The position numbers were made by a program, and so were the translations under genes. 44,535 nt of DNA from Legionellaceae bacterium (GTDB lineage: Bacteria; Pseudomonadota; Gammaproteobacteria; Legionellales; Legionellaceae), in the NCBI GenBank assembly GCA_029212465.1, contig JARGNV010000015.1, positions 1 through 44,535 of the forward strand. Reading direction: 5' to 3'. Below the pieces are notes generated by a model. That model saw only the letters and a list, made by a program, of their open reading frames with translations. It did not search any database and was not told where the DNA came from. Below, in pieces: positions 9,427 to 19,104 of the stretch (positions are counted from its first letter, which is position 1; every line of letters begins with the position of its first letter).

Positions 9427-10316
9427 CAATGCTCCCCTAAAATATGTACTTCACGAATTAAATCAATGCCTGTCTTATCTAAAACCGTTTGGTGAGTATG
9501 CGCAATTAACGCCTCAATATCTGCCGCTTGCGCCTGCCCCTCATGATTAATAATAAAATTCGCATGTTTCTGTGACACCTGAGCACCTCCTATCATGTGC
9601 CCCTTTAAGCCACATGACTCAATTAAACGTGCCGCATAATCATTTGAAGGGTTACGAAATACAGAGCCACAATTATATTCACTGGTCGGTTGCGTCAGGG
9701 CACGCCTTGCCAGCAAGTCTTTAATGCGCTGCAGTGCAACTTGCTTATCTCCTTTCTGCAGGCGACACGTTGCAGCAATAAACCATTCATCTGCCGCAAG
9801 CCCTTGAACAGAGCGATAAGCAATTTGAAATTCTTCGGGTTTTCGATGACGAATTTCACCCGTACGGGTCATAGTTTCAACTTCAATGACTAAGTCCCAA
9901 GTCTCACCTTGAAAGCAGCCCGCATTCATACGCAAAGCACCCCCCATTGTTCCTGGGATACCTGCCCAAAACTCGCCACCATGTAATTCATTACGTGCGG
10001 TAAAACGTGCCATTTGGGCACAAGAAACTCCCGCCTCTACACGCACTAAATCATCCCCAATTAACGCGAGCCCATTCAAGCATCCTTGCGTCAGAATAAC
10101 AGTGCCTGGCACTCCCCCATCTCGCACCAGAGAGTTACTGCCAAGCCCAAGCCAGGTTAGCGGCTCATCAAGCGGGCGCCCTGCTAGAAAAGCCGCAAGA
10201 TCTGCAATATTCAACGGTTTATACAACACATTAGCAGGACCACCAATACGCCATGTTGTATACGCAGACAAAGGCTCTTTTAATAGTGCCGCTCCCTTGT
10301 GCTGTTCTTGAGTCAC
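9426..10316 (-). CDS. murB: UDP-N-acetylenolpyruvoylglucosamine reductase
   Basis: MurB is the FAD/NADPH enzyme that reduces UDP-GlcNAc-enolpyruvate to UDP-MurNAc. The 296-aa length and the motifs YNCGSVFRNP (catalytic Ser loop), GLKGHMIGGAQVSQKHANFI and LGLGSNSLVRDGG point to the shorter type II (Bacillus-like) MurB rather than the longer E. coli type. The start is a GTG at 10316 that overlaps the murC stop in a GTGA junction, implying translational coupling. Confidence 0.95.
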   Translation of the reverse strand: MTQEQHKGAALLKEPLSAYTTWRIGGPANVLYKPLNIADLAAFLAGRPLDEPLTWLGLGSNSLVRDGGVPGTVILTQGCLNGLALIGDDLVRVEAGVSCAQMARFTARNELHGGEFWAGIPGTMGGALRMNAGCFQGETWDLVIEVETMTRTGEIRHRKPEEFQIAYRSVQGLAADEWFIAATCRLQKGDKQVALQRIKDLLARRALTQPTSEYNCGSVFRNPSNDYAARLIESCGLKGHMIGGAQVSQKHANFIINHEGQAQAADIEALIAHTHQTVLDKTGIDLIREVHILGEH

Positions 10317-11737
10317 TCAGTATCCTCCGCAGGTGGTATAAACTGTGAGGCAATCTGCCCAATATTACCTGCCCCTTGTAATAAAATGACATCTCCATCT
10401 TGAACAACATGATTTAATTTTGCATCAATATCTTCTTCTGTAACAAGCGTCACTGCACGCCCAACCCGCTCATCTACTGCTTTCGCGAGCGCTTGGCTAC
10501 TAATGCCTTCTATTGTTGCCTCACCTGCTGAGTAAATATCAAATAAAAACAATTCATCAACAAGGCTTAATGCGTCAACAAATTGTGAAAATAGGGCTTG
10601 CGTCCGAGAATAGCGATGTGGTTGAAAAACATGTAATAAGCGTCTTTCTGGCCAAACCGCGCGAAAAGCATCGATTGTTGCACGAATTTCTTCTGGATGA
10701 TGACCATAGTCATCAACCACGAGGGCTTTTCCTGAAGAAAACTGCCGCTCACCTAACAGTTGGAATCGACGTCCCACCCCCTGAAAAGCAGACAGTCCGC
10801 GTAAGATTGCTTCATCCTGCACGCCCAACTCAGTAACCAGTGCAATAGCGGCCATAGCATTCAATACATTATGTCGGCCTGGCAAGTGCAACTCGACATG
10901 AAGCGGCTGGTTTGGCTTTGGACGCATCGCCGTAAAGGAGCTCACCAGTGCTTCTTGTTTCCAGTCAACCGCTCGGTATTCTGCATCTTCAGAAAAACCA
11001 TAGGTCAGCGTTGGGCGTTGGATAGATGACAAAATCGTGCGGACCTCAGCATCATCTATACACACCACAGCTAAACCATAGAAAGGTAAATGATGTAAAA
11101 ATTCAATGAAGGTTTCACGCAACTTATCAAAATTACCTTCATAGGTGTCCATGTGATCTTCGTCAATGTTGGTCACAACGGCCATAGTTGGCTTTAAAAA
11201 TAAAAACGACGCATCACTTTCGTCTGCCTCAGCCACAAAATATGCTGAATTACCAAGCTTTGCTGTGCTATCAATGCTCGTTAATTTACCACCAATGACA
11301 AAACTCGGATCGAGCCCTCCCTCTGCAAGCAAACTGCTTACAAGACTCGTTGTTGTGGTTTTCCCGTGCGTTCCTGCAATCGCAATCCCTTGGCGAAAAC
11401 GCATTAACTCAGCCAGCATCATTGCGCGTGGAATCACAGGTATACGTGCAGCTCTCGCAGCAACCACTTCAGGATTATCTTCGTGAATCGCACTAGAACG
11501 CACCACCACATCAGCGCCCTCAATATTATCTGCCTCGTGACCAACACAAACAGATATACCCAATGCACGCAGGTGCAACACCGCTCGATTCTCACTCGTA
11601 TCAGAGCCTGTTACCTGATAGCCCTCGTTATGCAACACTTCAGCAATGCCGCACATACCAACACCGCCAATACCCACAAAATGAATATGATTTACATGTC
11701 TCATTCTGGGTGATAAAAATGATTCGGTTTGGCTCAA
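10313..11737 (-). CDS. murC: UDP-N-acetylmuramate--L-alanine ligase
   Basis: MurC adds L-Ala to UDP-MurNAc. I choose the TTG at 11737 (MSQTESFLSPRMRHV) because AGGGGG lies at the right distance and the start then follows the ftsW stop by 11 bases. The ATG at 11704 would leave a shorter N-terminus and no good ribosome site. The product is 474 aa. Visible motifs are HFVGIGGVGMCGIAEVL, the ATP loop GTHGKTTTTSLV, EADESDASFL, NIDEDHMD and DDYGHHPEEI. murG, which normally sits between ftsW and murC, is not here. Confidence 0.95.
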   Translation of the reverse strand: MSQTESFLSPRMRHVNHIHFVGIGGVGMCGIAEVLHNEGYQVTGSDTSENRAVLHLRALGISVCVGHEADNIEGADVVVRSSAIHEDNPEVVAARAARIPVIPRAMMLAELMRFRQGIAIAGTHGKTTTTSLVSSLLAEGGLDPSFVIGGKLTSIDSTAKLGNSAYFVAEADESDASFLFLKPTMAVVTNIDEDHMDTYEGNFDKLRETFIEFLHHLPFYGLAVVCIDDAEVRTILSSIQRPTLTYGFSEDAEYRAVDWKQEALVSSFTAMRPKPNQPLHVELHLPGRHNVLNAMAAIALVTELGVQDEAILRGLSAFQGVGRRFQLLGERQFSSGKALVVDDYGHHPEEIRATIDAFRAVWPERRLLHVFQPHRYSRTQALFSQFVDALSLVDELFLFDIYSAGEATIEGISSQALAKAVDERVGRAVTLVTEEDIDAKLNHVVQDGDVILLQGAGNIGQIASQFIPPAEDTE

Positions 11738-11748
11738 AATGTCCCCCT

Positions 11749-12879
11749 TTACCTTAGTCCAAGTGCGCGCCAACGGTTTTCATGATCAATGCGTAGTAAC
11801 ACTGCAAGTACAATACAGTTCACCACTAAACTCGCACCACCAGAACTTAACAAAGGCAAGGTTAACCCTTTTGTTGGAAGCAATCCCGCATTAACACCCA
11901 TATTAATTGCTGCTTGCAAGCCAAACCAAAAAGTTAATCCATAAGCCACATAGGCTGCAAAAAAACGGGTTTGCTGATACGCACGAAACCCAATTAAAAA
12001 TCCCCTTGTAATCAGTATACTATATAAACTTAAAACCAGTAGTACACCGAGCAGTCCCAGCTCTTCGGCAAGTACAGCAAACAAAAAGTCTGTGTGAGCC
12101 TCGGGCAAGTATAGCAATTTTTGGACACTACTTCCAAGGCCAGTTCCAAACCAACCGCCTCGACCAAAGGCAATCAGCGACTGCGTTAACTGGTAACCAC
12201 TATTAAATTGATCAGCCCAAGGATTTAAAAATGCAGTTAGTCGTGCCATGCGATAAGGTGAGGAAACCGCAAGCACGGCAAAAGCCACCCCCAACAAACA
12301 TAGCAGCCCAACGTAATACCGCAACCGAACCCCTGCTAAAAATAGCATCACCATCACAGTGCCACTAATGACCACCGTTGCTCCAAAATCTGGCTCAAGC
12401 AACAATAGCACCCCCACTAATGCGAGCAGTAGTAATGGCTTCATAAAGTCAAAAACTTCGTTCGGTGTTCGTGATTGCTGCCGCACCAAATAACCCGAAA
12501 GGTATAAAATCATGGCAAACTTTAAGACTTCTGATACCTGCACCAAGACAGGCCCTAGTGCGAGCCAGCGTCGACTGCCATTTACAATACGCCCAAGCCC
12601 TGGAATCAAAACAAGTACAAGCATCAACAGACACAGAAAAAAAAGGGGAACACTTAAACGCTCCCAATGCTCCGTATCCAAGCGCATCACACCCATGCCC
12701 ACACAAATCCCGAGCACTAAATAAGCGGATTGATAGATCAAAAAGTGAAATGGTTGATTAAAGTACTTAGTGGAAATCATGACTGAACTTGAGGCGACCA
12801 TCATAAGCCCTAGAATCAGCAAGCTCATTGCGGAAAACAATAACCACTTATCATATAAAACCAATGGCTCATCGCGCAT
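11749..12879 (-). CDS. ftsW: Lipid II glycosyltransferase (SEDS) FtsW
   Basis: FtsW is the division-specific SEDS-family peptidoglycan polymerase. The 376-aa protein has about ten hydrophobic segments and SEDS motifs such as NGSRRWLALGPVLVQVSEVLKF, LLEPDFGATVV, GYQLTQSLIAFGRGG, LPEAHTDFLFAVLAEELG and the C-terminal LPLLSSGGASL. Its ATG overlaps the murD stop by one base (TAATG). The position after murD distinguishes it from RodA. Confidence 0.95.
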   Translation of the reverse strand: MRDEPLVLYDKWLLFSAMSLLILGLMMVASSSVMISTKYFNQPFHFLIYQSAYLVLGICVGMGVMRLDTEHWERLSVPLFFLCLLMLVLVLIPGLGRIVNGSRRWLALGPVLVQVSEVLKFAMILYLSGYLVRQQSRTPNEVFDFMKPLLLLALVGVLLLLEPDFGATVVISGTVMVMLFLAGVRLRYYVGLLCLLGVAFAVLAVSSPYRMARLTAFLNPWADQFNSGYQLTQSLIAFGRGGWFGTGLGSSVQKLLYLPEAHTDFLFAVLAEELGLLGVLLVLSLYSILITRGFLIGFRAYQQTRFFAAYVAYGLTFWFGLQAAINMGVNAGLLPTKGLTLPLLSSGGASLVVNCIVLAVLLRIDHENRWRALGLR

Positions 12880-14228
12880 TACAAAGCCTCCACAAGACCT
12901 GTAAATACCTCTCCTCGATGATTAAAGTCATCAAACCAATCGAAGCTTGCGCAAGCTGGCGATAGTAATACAATATCTCCTGCATTAGCACATGCTTTCG
13001 CAGACTGAATCGCTTCCTCCATTGACTGCGCATAGGTAACGTCCGCCAAATCGCCTAAGTCACGCGCCAATAATGCTGCATCTTCACCGATTAAAATCAT
13101 CGCCTTAACATGTGCTTGCACCGCGCGACGTAACACTTTGAAATCAGCGCCCTTGCCCTGACCACCAGCGATTAATATCACGCGCCCATCAGCAAGCGGC
13201 GCAAGGCCTTCAATTGCGGCTTCAGTCGAGCCAACATTTGTGCCTTTAGAATCATTAATCCATGTCACACCATCCAACACACGTATCGCTTGGCAACGGT
13301 GTAGCAAACCTTTAAACGTTTTTAAGACTTGGAGCGACGTTTCAAGTGGTAAACCGATTACATCAGCCAATGCAAGTGCTGCCAGTGCATTGAGTGCATT
13401 GTGCATTCCCTGAAGTGCTAACGCTTGGACCGGTAAAATAAGTCGCTCACCCAAAGCAAGCCACTTTTTACCTGCTTCATCCACGCAAATCCCCCAGGCA
13501 TTCGCCTTATCAGGCGTGCCTTGTCCATAATTCACAAGCTGCGGCATCGCATCTAAATAAATAGGGTCCGGGTAAGTCCGTTTATCGTCTCGATTAAATA
13601 CGCACGTTTCAGCACCACGGTATATGCGTTGCTTTGCGGCACAATAAGCATCTAAACTCGCATGCCTATCAAGGTGATCATCCGACAAGTTTAAAAATGC
13701 GGCAGCTTTGGGTTTGAGGGCATGCGTAATTTCTAATTGAAAACTCGAGAGTTCAAGCACCCATAAATCAATAGCATGTGCATCACGCACACAATCTAAA
13801 ACAGGTGTTCCGATATTTCCGGCAACACCCACTGAGCGCCCTGCGGCCTTCGCCATTTCACCGAGTAAACTCGTCACCGTTGATTTACCATTCGTGCCTG
13901 TGATTGCAACCACAGGTGCTGATATAGCACGTGCAAAACAGTCAATATCACTCTCAATAGGTATGTTGCGTGAGCGTGCTGCCTGTAACACGTCAATGTC
14001 TAACGGAACGCCTGGGCTGCAAATAATACGTGACAGCTTAGAAAGTGCATCCTCCGGATAATGTCCTAAAAAAATAGTAACACTTGGAAATGTGCTTTGT
14101 ACTGCTTCAAGGTTTGGGGGCGCATCACGCGTATCAAATAGTGCAAAACGCACACCTTGCTCGTTTAGATAGCGTGCAATAGAGCATCCTGTTTTTCCAA
14201 GCCCAACGACTAAAACTAATTGTTCCAT
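12879..14228 (-). CDS. murD: UDP-N-acetylmuramoylalanine--D-glutamate ligase
   Basis: MurD adds D-Glu to UDP-MurNAc-L-Ala. The 449-aa product shows an N-terminal Rossmann-like motif (VVGLGKTGCSIARYL), the ATP loop ITGTNGKSTVTSL, NLSDDHLDRH and the ligase C-terminal region NDSKGTNVGST and IAGGQGKGADF. A strong GGAGGAGG precedes the ATG at 14228. It starts 12 bases after the mraY stop. Confidence 0.97.
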   Translation of the reverse strand: MEQLVLVVGLGKTGCSIARYLNEQGVRFALFDTRDAPPNLEAVQSTFPSVTIFLGHYPEDALSKLSRIICSPGVPLDIDVLQAARSRNIPIESDIDCFARAISAPVVAITGTNGKSTVTSLLGEMAKAAGRSVGVAGNIGTPVLDCVRDAHAIDLWVLELSSFQLEITHALKPKAAAFLNLSDDHLDRHASLDAYCAAKQRIYRGAETCVFNRDDKRTYPDPIYLDAMPQLVNYGQGTPDKANAWGICVDEAGKKWLALGERLILPVQALALQGMHNALNALAALALADVIGLPLETSLQVLKTFKGLLHRCQAIRVLDGVTWINDSKGTNVGSTEAAIEGLAPLADGRVILIAGGQGKGADFKVLRRAVQAHVKAMILIGEDAALLARDLGDLADVTYAQSMEEAIQSAKACANAGDIVLLSPACASFDWFDDFNHRGEVFTGLVEAL

Positions 14229-14240
14229 GCCTCCTCCAAC

Positions 14241-15326
14241 TTAGCGTAATTTAAGCGTTGCAAGACCACACAAAACAAATACAACCGTAATTAGCCAAAA
14301 TCGAACAATGACTTTAGGTTCGGCCCACCCTTTTAATTCGAAATGATGGTGGAGTGGCGCCATTCGAAAAACACGCTTACCCCCCGACAGTTTAAAATAC
14401 CCCACTTGTATCATCACTGACAATGTCTCAAGAACAAAAAGCCCCCCCATAATCAGTAACACCAGCTCTTGACGAATAATAACCGCAACAATGCCTAGAG
14501 CAGCTCCCAAAGACAATGAGCCAACATCCCCCATAAACACTTGTGCAGGATAGGTGTTATACCAAAGAAAACCAAGCCCTGCGCCAACAATTGCTGCACA
14601 AAAGATAGAAAGCTCGCCTGTATGTGGCACAAACGGAACTGATAAGTACTCAGCATGAATCGCATTTCCAGAGACATAGGCAAACACGCCTAGCGCACCA
14701 GCCACCATAACTGTTGGCATCGTTGCAAGCCCATCTAAGCCATCTGTTAAGTTAACGGCATTGCTCATGCCAACAATCATCAAATAAGCAAGTATTGGAA
14801 AGCCAAACCCAAGGGGCAGCAAGTAGTCTTTCAAGAAGGGCACTGTCAACTGGGTGTGAATAGGAAAAGCGGCTTGGGTATACAAATAAATTGCTGCAAT
14901 CAATGCAATGACTGACTGCCAAAAGAGCTTTTGCTTCGCAGACAGTCCTTTAGAATTCTTTAAAATAAGCTTCTTATAATCATCAACCCACCCAACAAGG
15001 CCAAAGCCAAGCATCACAAGCAATGCAAGCCATAAGTTAGGTTGTGTGAGGCGCCCCCACAGTAAGCAACTGACAGTTACAGCAATTAAAATTAATACAC
15101 CGCCCATGGTTGGTGTGCCAGCTTTTGAGAGATGCGTTTCAGGGCCATCATCACGAACACTCTGTCCAATTTGCATTTTTTTGAGCCACCTTATCATGGC
15201 AGGCCCAAACACAAGCACGACAATAAAAGCCGTCATCGCAGCGAGGATAGAGCGAAATGTTAAGTACTGAAATACCCTTAGGGCATGATATTCACTTTGA
15301 AATAGCTGCGTTATCCAATAGAGCAT
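14241..15326 (-). CDS. mraY: Phospho-N-acetylmuramoyl-pentapeptide transferase
   Basis: MraY transfers phospho-MurNAc-pentapeptide to undecaprenyl phosphate, giving lipid I at the inner membrane. The 361-aa polytopic protein has the family signatures: [12 protein letters not shown], the magnesium-binding [36 protein letters not shown] and [12 protein letters not shown]. Length and motif order match E. coli MraY closely. A 65-base gap separates it from murF. Confidence 0.98.
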   Translation of the reverse strand: MLYWITQLFQSEYHALRVFQYLTFRSILAAMTAFIVVLVFGPAMIRWLKKMQIGQSVRDDGPETHLSKAGTPTMGGVLILIAVTVSCLLWGRLTQPNLWLALLVMLGFGLVGWVDDYKKLILKNSKGLSAKQKLFWQSVIALIAAIYLYTQAAFPIHTQLTVPFLKDYLLPLGFGFPILAYLMIVGMSNAVNLTDGLDGLATMPTVMVAGALGVFAYVSGNAIHAEYLSVPFVPHTGELSIFCAAIVGAGLGFLWYNTYPAQVFMGDVGSLSLGAALGIVAVIIRQELVLLIMGGLFVLETLSVMIQVGYFKLSGGKRVFRMAPLHHHFELKGWAEPKVIVRFWLITVVFVLCGLATLKLR

Positions 15327-15391
15327 GCTTTTAATCCTAGTTACACAAGCAAAATGAAGCGAAGCATAGCATAAGATAGAATAAAAAAGCT

Positions 15392-16726
15392 TTATCTAAG
15401 CAAACCTTCAACAACTTGCTCCATTGCACTTGAACGTGATCCTTTCACTAATACAGTTGTATTCACATCTAACTCTGGTTTCAATACTTCAAGTAAAGCA
15501 GCTTGATTATTAAAATGCTCTGCCGCGCCTCCAAATGCATCCGTTGCTGCTTGACTCAGTGTGCCACAGGTTAGCAACCGCTCAATACCTTGCTCTTTTG
15601 CCGCAACGCCCACTGCCTCATGATGTGCTTTGGCATGCTCACCAAGCTCGCCCATATCACCCAATACTAAAATACGGCGCCCAGTATGCGTTGCCAACAC
15701 ACTAATCCCTGTCAGCACGGAATTTAAATTTGCGTTATACGTGTCATCTAAAACGAGCGCACCAACCGATGTAATTTTGGGCGTCAGCCGCCCAGACACA
15801 CCCATAAAATGTGTGAGTCCTTTAACAATGGTGTCTCGTGTAATCCCTAGCGCCCATGCTGAACTCGCCGCTGCAAGTGCATTTTTAACATGATGCAACC
15901 CTGGCACCCGAAGCCTCACCGTCTGCTTATCGCCGTCCAAGACCAAAGTAAACGTTGAGCCTGAAGGCATGAGTTCAATATCGGTTGCATAAACATCGGC
16001 TGATGTATGTTCACTAGAAAAGCGCAGAACTTTTTTATCTGCCACGTCATCATCCCAAAAATGTGCATAAGCATCATCTGCATTTATAATCGCAGTACCT
16101 CCAGGAAGTAACCCCTGATAAATTTCACCCTTACCCTGTGCAATACGCTCAACAGAGCCAAATCCTTCAATATGCGCCGTGCCAATATTATTCACAAGCG
16201 CCACATGGGGCTTAACCATTGCAACGGTATACGCAATTTCACCGACATGGTTTGCACCTAATTCAAATACAGCATATCGATGCGAATCTTTCAATTGCAG
16301 CACACTGAGCGGCACTCCCAGGTGATTATTCCAATTACCAGGCGTTGCCCATACATGAGGTGACAAAATCATTGACAACATTTCTTTAACACTTGTTTTG
16401 CCATTACTACCCGTTAAGGCGATCACACGGCAATCTAAGGTTAAACGATATGCTGTTGCCATGAGTCGAAGTGCTTCTTCTAAGTCTGGGTAAACCAACA
16501 CGGGCACACTCAGCGTCTCTTGCTCATCCATGCACAAAATAGCAGCAGCACCTAAGCGAATGGCCTCTGGAATATAGGCGTGTCCATCAACTTGCGCCCC
16601 CCGAAAAGCAACAAACAAGTTGCCCGGTGCTAAGGTCCGCGTATCAATTGAAACACCCGTTATTTCAGTATTTTTATCAACCTCAAGGCCCAGCCACTTT
16701 GCAATATTTTCTAGATAGAGTGTCAT
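15392..16726 (-). CDS. murF: UDP-N-acetylmuramoyl-tripeptide--D-alanyl-D-alanine ligase
   Basis: MurF adds the D-Ala-D-Ala dipeptide to complete the UDP-MurNAc-pentapeptide. The 444-aa protein has the Mur-ligase ATP loop [15 protein letters not shown], the MurF-type [13 protein letters not shown] motif, [12 protein letters not shown] and [13 protein letters not shown]. It overlaps murI by four bases (ATGA), so the two are translationally coupled. murE, the usual upstream neighbour, is absent here. Confidence 0.96.
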   Translation of the reverse strand: MTLYLENIAKWLGLEVDKNTEITGVSIDTRTLAPGNLFVAFRGAQVDGHAYIPEAIRLGAAAILCMDEQETLSVPVLVYPDLEEALRLMATAYRLTLDCRVIALTGSNGKTSVKEMLSMILSPHVWATPGNWNNHLGVPLSVLQLKDSHRYAVFELGANHVGEIAYTVAMVKPHVALVNNIGTAHIEGFGSVERIAQGKGEIYQGLLPGGTAIINADDAYAHFWDDDVADKKVLRFSSEHTSADVYATDIELMPSGSTFTLVLDGDKQTVRLRVPGLHHVKNALAAASSAWALGITRDTIVKGLTHFMGVSGRLTPKITSVGALVLDDTYNANLNSVLTGISVLATHTGRRILVLGDMGELGEHAKAHHEAVGVAAKEQGIERLLTCGTLSQAATDAFGGAAEHFNNQAALLEVLKPELDVNTTVLVKGSRSSAMEQVVEGLLR

Positions 16727-17529
16727 ACGTCCACCAATTCAACACAAGCACGATTTAAAGGTTCGCCCAAAAATATCTCACCAATTGTTTCAAACCGTCT
16801 CACTAAGTCGGTCACTAAATAATGTACTCCGCCCCAAGATGTTTTTGTATTTAAAAGCCGTTCGGCTGTCAATACTTGTTTGAGCTTATTCGCTGTTGCA
16901 TCCGCTGAATCAACCACAACAACGTTTTCCGGTAATAATGTTTTCAAAAGCGGCTTAAACACTGGGAAGTGTGTGCACCCTAAAAGAATGGTATCTTCAT
17001 TGCTGCGTGCTGACAAATAGTGCAATAACACAGCCTCTGCAATTGAATTATTAACCATCCCTTCTTCGGAAAGAGCAACCAGCAAACCGCCTGCAAATGC
17101 CCGAACGACACTCTCTGGTAGACGCGTTTGAATCTCTGTTTGATAAGCCTTGCTTGCAACGGTTGTTTCTGTGGCAAGCACCATTATCTGTTGATTGTTT
17201 GTTGCAGCTACCGCAGCCTGGGCCCCTGGTGCAATCACGCCAATCACAGGCATATCAGGTAATGTCTTTTGCATGTGCGATAAAGCCGCTGTACTTGCAG
17301 TATTACATGCAATCACAAGTGCTTTTATGCGTCGCTCAACTAAAAGATGTGCCATCTGCATAGCATACTGTCGTACAGTTTCAGGGCTTTTCGTACCATA
17401 TGGCAGGCGCGCTGTATCACCTAAATAAATAAATGACTCCTGCGGGAGTGTTGCACGTAAAGCCCGCAAAACAGTGAGCCCTCCCATCCCGGAATCAAAA
17501 ACACCAATTGCTAACTGTGCTTTTTGCAT
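16723..17529 (-). CDS. murI: Glutamate racemase
   Basis: MurI interconverts L- and D-glutamate using two cysteines and supplies D-Glu to MurD encoded in the same operon. The 268-aa protein has IGVFDSGMGGLTVLRAL, the first Cys motif IACNTASTAAL and the second ILLGCTHFPVF. It sits two bases after the DUF1704 gene and overlaps murF. Placement of murI at the head of this murF-lpxC run is a local rearrangement relative to the common dcw order. Confidence 0.96.
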   Translation of the reverse strand: MQKAQLAIGVFDSGMGGLTVLRALRATLPQESFIYLGDTARLPYGTKSPETVRQYAMQMAHLLVERRIKALVIACNTASTAALSHMQKTLPDMPVIGVIAPGAQAAVAATNNQQIMVLATETTVASKAYQTEIQTRLPESVVRAFAGGLLVALSEEGMVNNSIAEAVLLHYLSARSNEDTILLGCTHFPVFKPLLKTLLPENVVVVDSADATANKLKQVLTAERLLNTKTSWGGVHYLVTDLVRRFETIGEIFLGEPLNRACVELVDV

Positions 17530-17531
17530 GC

Positions 17532-18821
17532 CTACCTCAACAAAAATTGAAAGTCTTTTTGAATGCGCGACAAGTCAAACTTATTTAAAAACAAAGACAT
17601 ACTCATCCAAGCCCCTAAAGCAGATAAGTCACGAAATGGCGGGGGCAAGTACATCGGAGGCGTTAATAAATAATACTCATTCAACTCACGCAATAGTGGA
17701 ATATCATCCAGCACTAACTTGCCAGAAAAGAGTAACGGCACAATATCCACGCGATGTTGACTAATAGCAAAGCGAATAAAATTGTAAATGAGTATGAATC
17801 CCTTTGCATACGATAAGTCTTTTGTAAAAGCACCCCCACTTGGTGTACTCCCTCGAAACAAACGTACGCTATGGCGATAACTCTCTCCCTCCTCGAGGCC
17901 ACATTCAAGAAAATAATGATAAACATCCATGAAGTCAGCACCTTGGCTAATTTTATCCAAGGCAACCACACGGTTCGTAATTTTCCGCATCCGACCAGGA
18001 TACGATGAAAACGTCACCACTTCGGTTAGCACCGCCAAACCTTCTTGAATGACACTGGTTGAAGGAGGACCTTTTGCTAAAAAAGAACAATAAGGCTGGC
18101 TATCACCATTAAATGTTGTACCAACATGCACCCATCCTTCATGTACTTCCAAATATTTCAAGTCTCTATCGCTAAAAGTGGCTTGTCGGCTTAGTTTAAT
18201 ATTATCCGCACCTGCAGCCGCATCCGCGACCATGCCATCATTTACCATAACAGTGATTTTGTCTTTATGATGTGTAAAAAATTTTGAAAGACGTTTTTGC
18301 AATAGCTGTTGTGCCTCATCCGGAGTATATTGCTTAATATCCGCATCCGACTGTAATTGCACATCGAGCGCTGTTAACGTATCGAATAAAATTTCTCCCA
18401 TTTCTGAGAGCTTCGGACCTGAGCTATAAAATACATCATCAGGACTCCCATATAGCGCCTTAGACAACTCACTAAAAATCGGTGTGCCACGATGCTTTAG
18501 CATATAAACCGTTTGGATATATTCTTCGCACTGCCGCTTAATCAAACGCGTAGCAGGATTATATTCTCCCAACTGGTTTTCAGCATCTCGTAAGATACCA
18601 CGGAACTCTTCTTTTTTTTCAGCTGGATCAAAAGGCAGTGGATGCTTTTTATAATAGGCAGCATTAACTGCCGGTAGCCGTTTGCCTTTATGCTTAAAGA
18701 ATTGCTTTGAAATGGTGTCATCCCATTTAATACAATCCAAAATACGAATTTTATGTTGTGCTTTTTTTAAGCGCGCAGAAAGCTTTTGGATAATTTCTCG
18801 TTCATGCGCCTGCTCGGCCAT
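17532..18821 (-). CDS. DUF1704 (QEGLA-motif) putative zinc metallopeptidase
   Basis: The 429-aa protein matches the DUF1704 family, often annotated as flavohemoglobin expression-modulating QEGLA-motif protein. It carries an HExxxH motif (H227-E228...H232 in VHEGWVHVGTTFNG) and the namesake IQEGLAVLTEV, with E260 about 28 residues later. In the eukaryotic relatives (MATCAP/TMCP tubulin carboxypeptidases) the HExxxH pair and a downstream Glu bind the catalytic zinc, so this protein probably keeps a metallopeptidase site. There is no signal peptide and the N-terminus is highly charged. The substrate in bacteria is unknown to me. It lies two bases before murI and 22 bases after the BamC-like gene, so it is cotranscribed with cell-wall genes. 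Confidence 0.85.
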   Translation of the reverse strand: MAEQAHEREIIQKLSARLKKAQHKIRILDCIKWDDTISKQFFKHKGKRLPAVNAAYYKKHPLPFDPAEKKEEFRGILRDAENQLGEYNPATRLIKRQCEEYIQTVYMLKHRGTPIFSELSKALYGSPDDVFYSSGPKLSEMGEILFDTLTALDVQLQSDADIKQYTPDEAQQLLQKRLSKFFTHHKDKITVMVNDGMVADAAAGADNIKLSRQATFSDRDLKYLEVHEGWVHVGTTFNGDSQPYCSFLAKGPPSTSVIQEGLAVLTEVVTFSSYPGRMRKITNRVVALDKISQGADFMDVYHYFLECGLEEGESYRHSVRLFRGSTPSGGAFTKDLSYAKGFILIYNFIRFAISQHRVDIVPLLFSGKLVLDDIPLLRELNEYYLLTPPMYLPPPFRDLSALGAWMSMSLFLNKFDLSRIQKDFQFLLR

Positions 18822-18843
18822 ACACCTCTCCTCTGTTAAACAG

Positions 18844-19095
18844 CTAGGTTATTGGGGGAGAAACACTTGATTTAGGATTTTTAGGGGGAGGTGGCAAACG
18901 GTAAAAGCCACTTAAATTCGAGGTTGTTAACGGGGGCTCAACCACTAAATCAGGTGCATTTTTACTCTCTAGATATTGTGTTTTATTATTCGTTGCAAAT
19001 GGTACATCAAGCACCGTGTGAAAAGGTTCTCCAAGTGGCATCGAACAAGATACAATGCCAAAAATACTTAAAAATAGTGTCCAAACGTGCTTCAC
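18844..19095 (-). CDS. Short lipoprotein with BamC-like N-terminal segment
   Basis: The 83-aa product starts at a GTG preceded by AAGGAG. It has a lipoprotein signal peptide with lipobox IVSC (Cys17). The mature part is proline-rich and apparently unstructured (YLESKNAPDLVVEPPLTTSN, then LPPPP). The YLES..APDLVVEPPL stretch recalls the unstructured N-terminal lasso of BamC, and bamC follows dapA in many gammaproteobacteria. The folded BamC domains are absent. It could be a minimal BamC that contacts BamD, or an unrelated short lipoprotein. The name is therefore held back. Confidence 0.7.
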   Translation of the reverse strand: MKHVWTLFLSIFGIVSCSMPLGEPFHTVLDVPFATNNKTQYLESKNAPDLVVEPPLTTSNLSGFYRLPPPPKNPKSSVSPPIT

Positions 19096-19104
19096 AAAAA
19101 CTCC

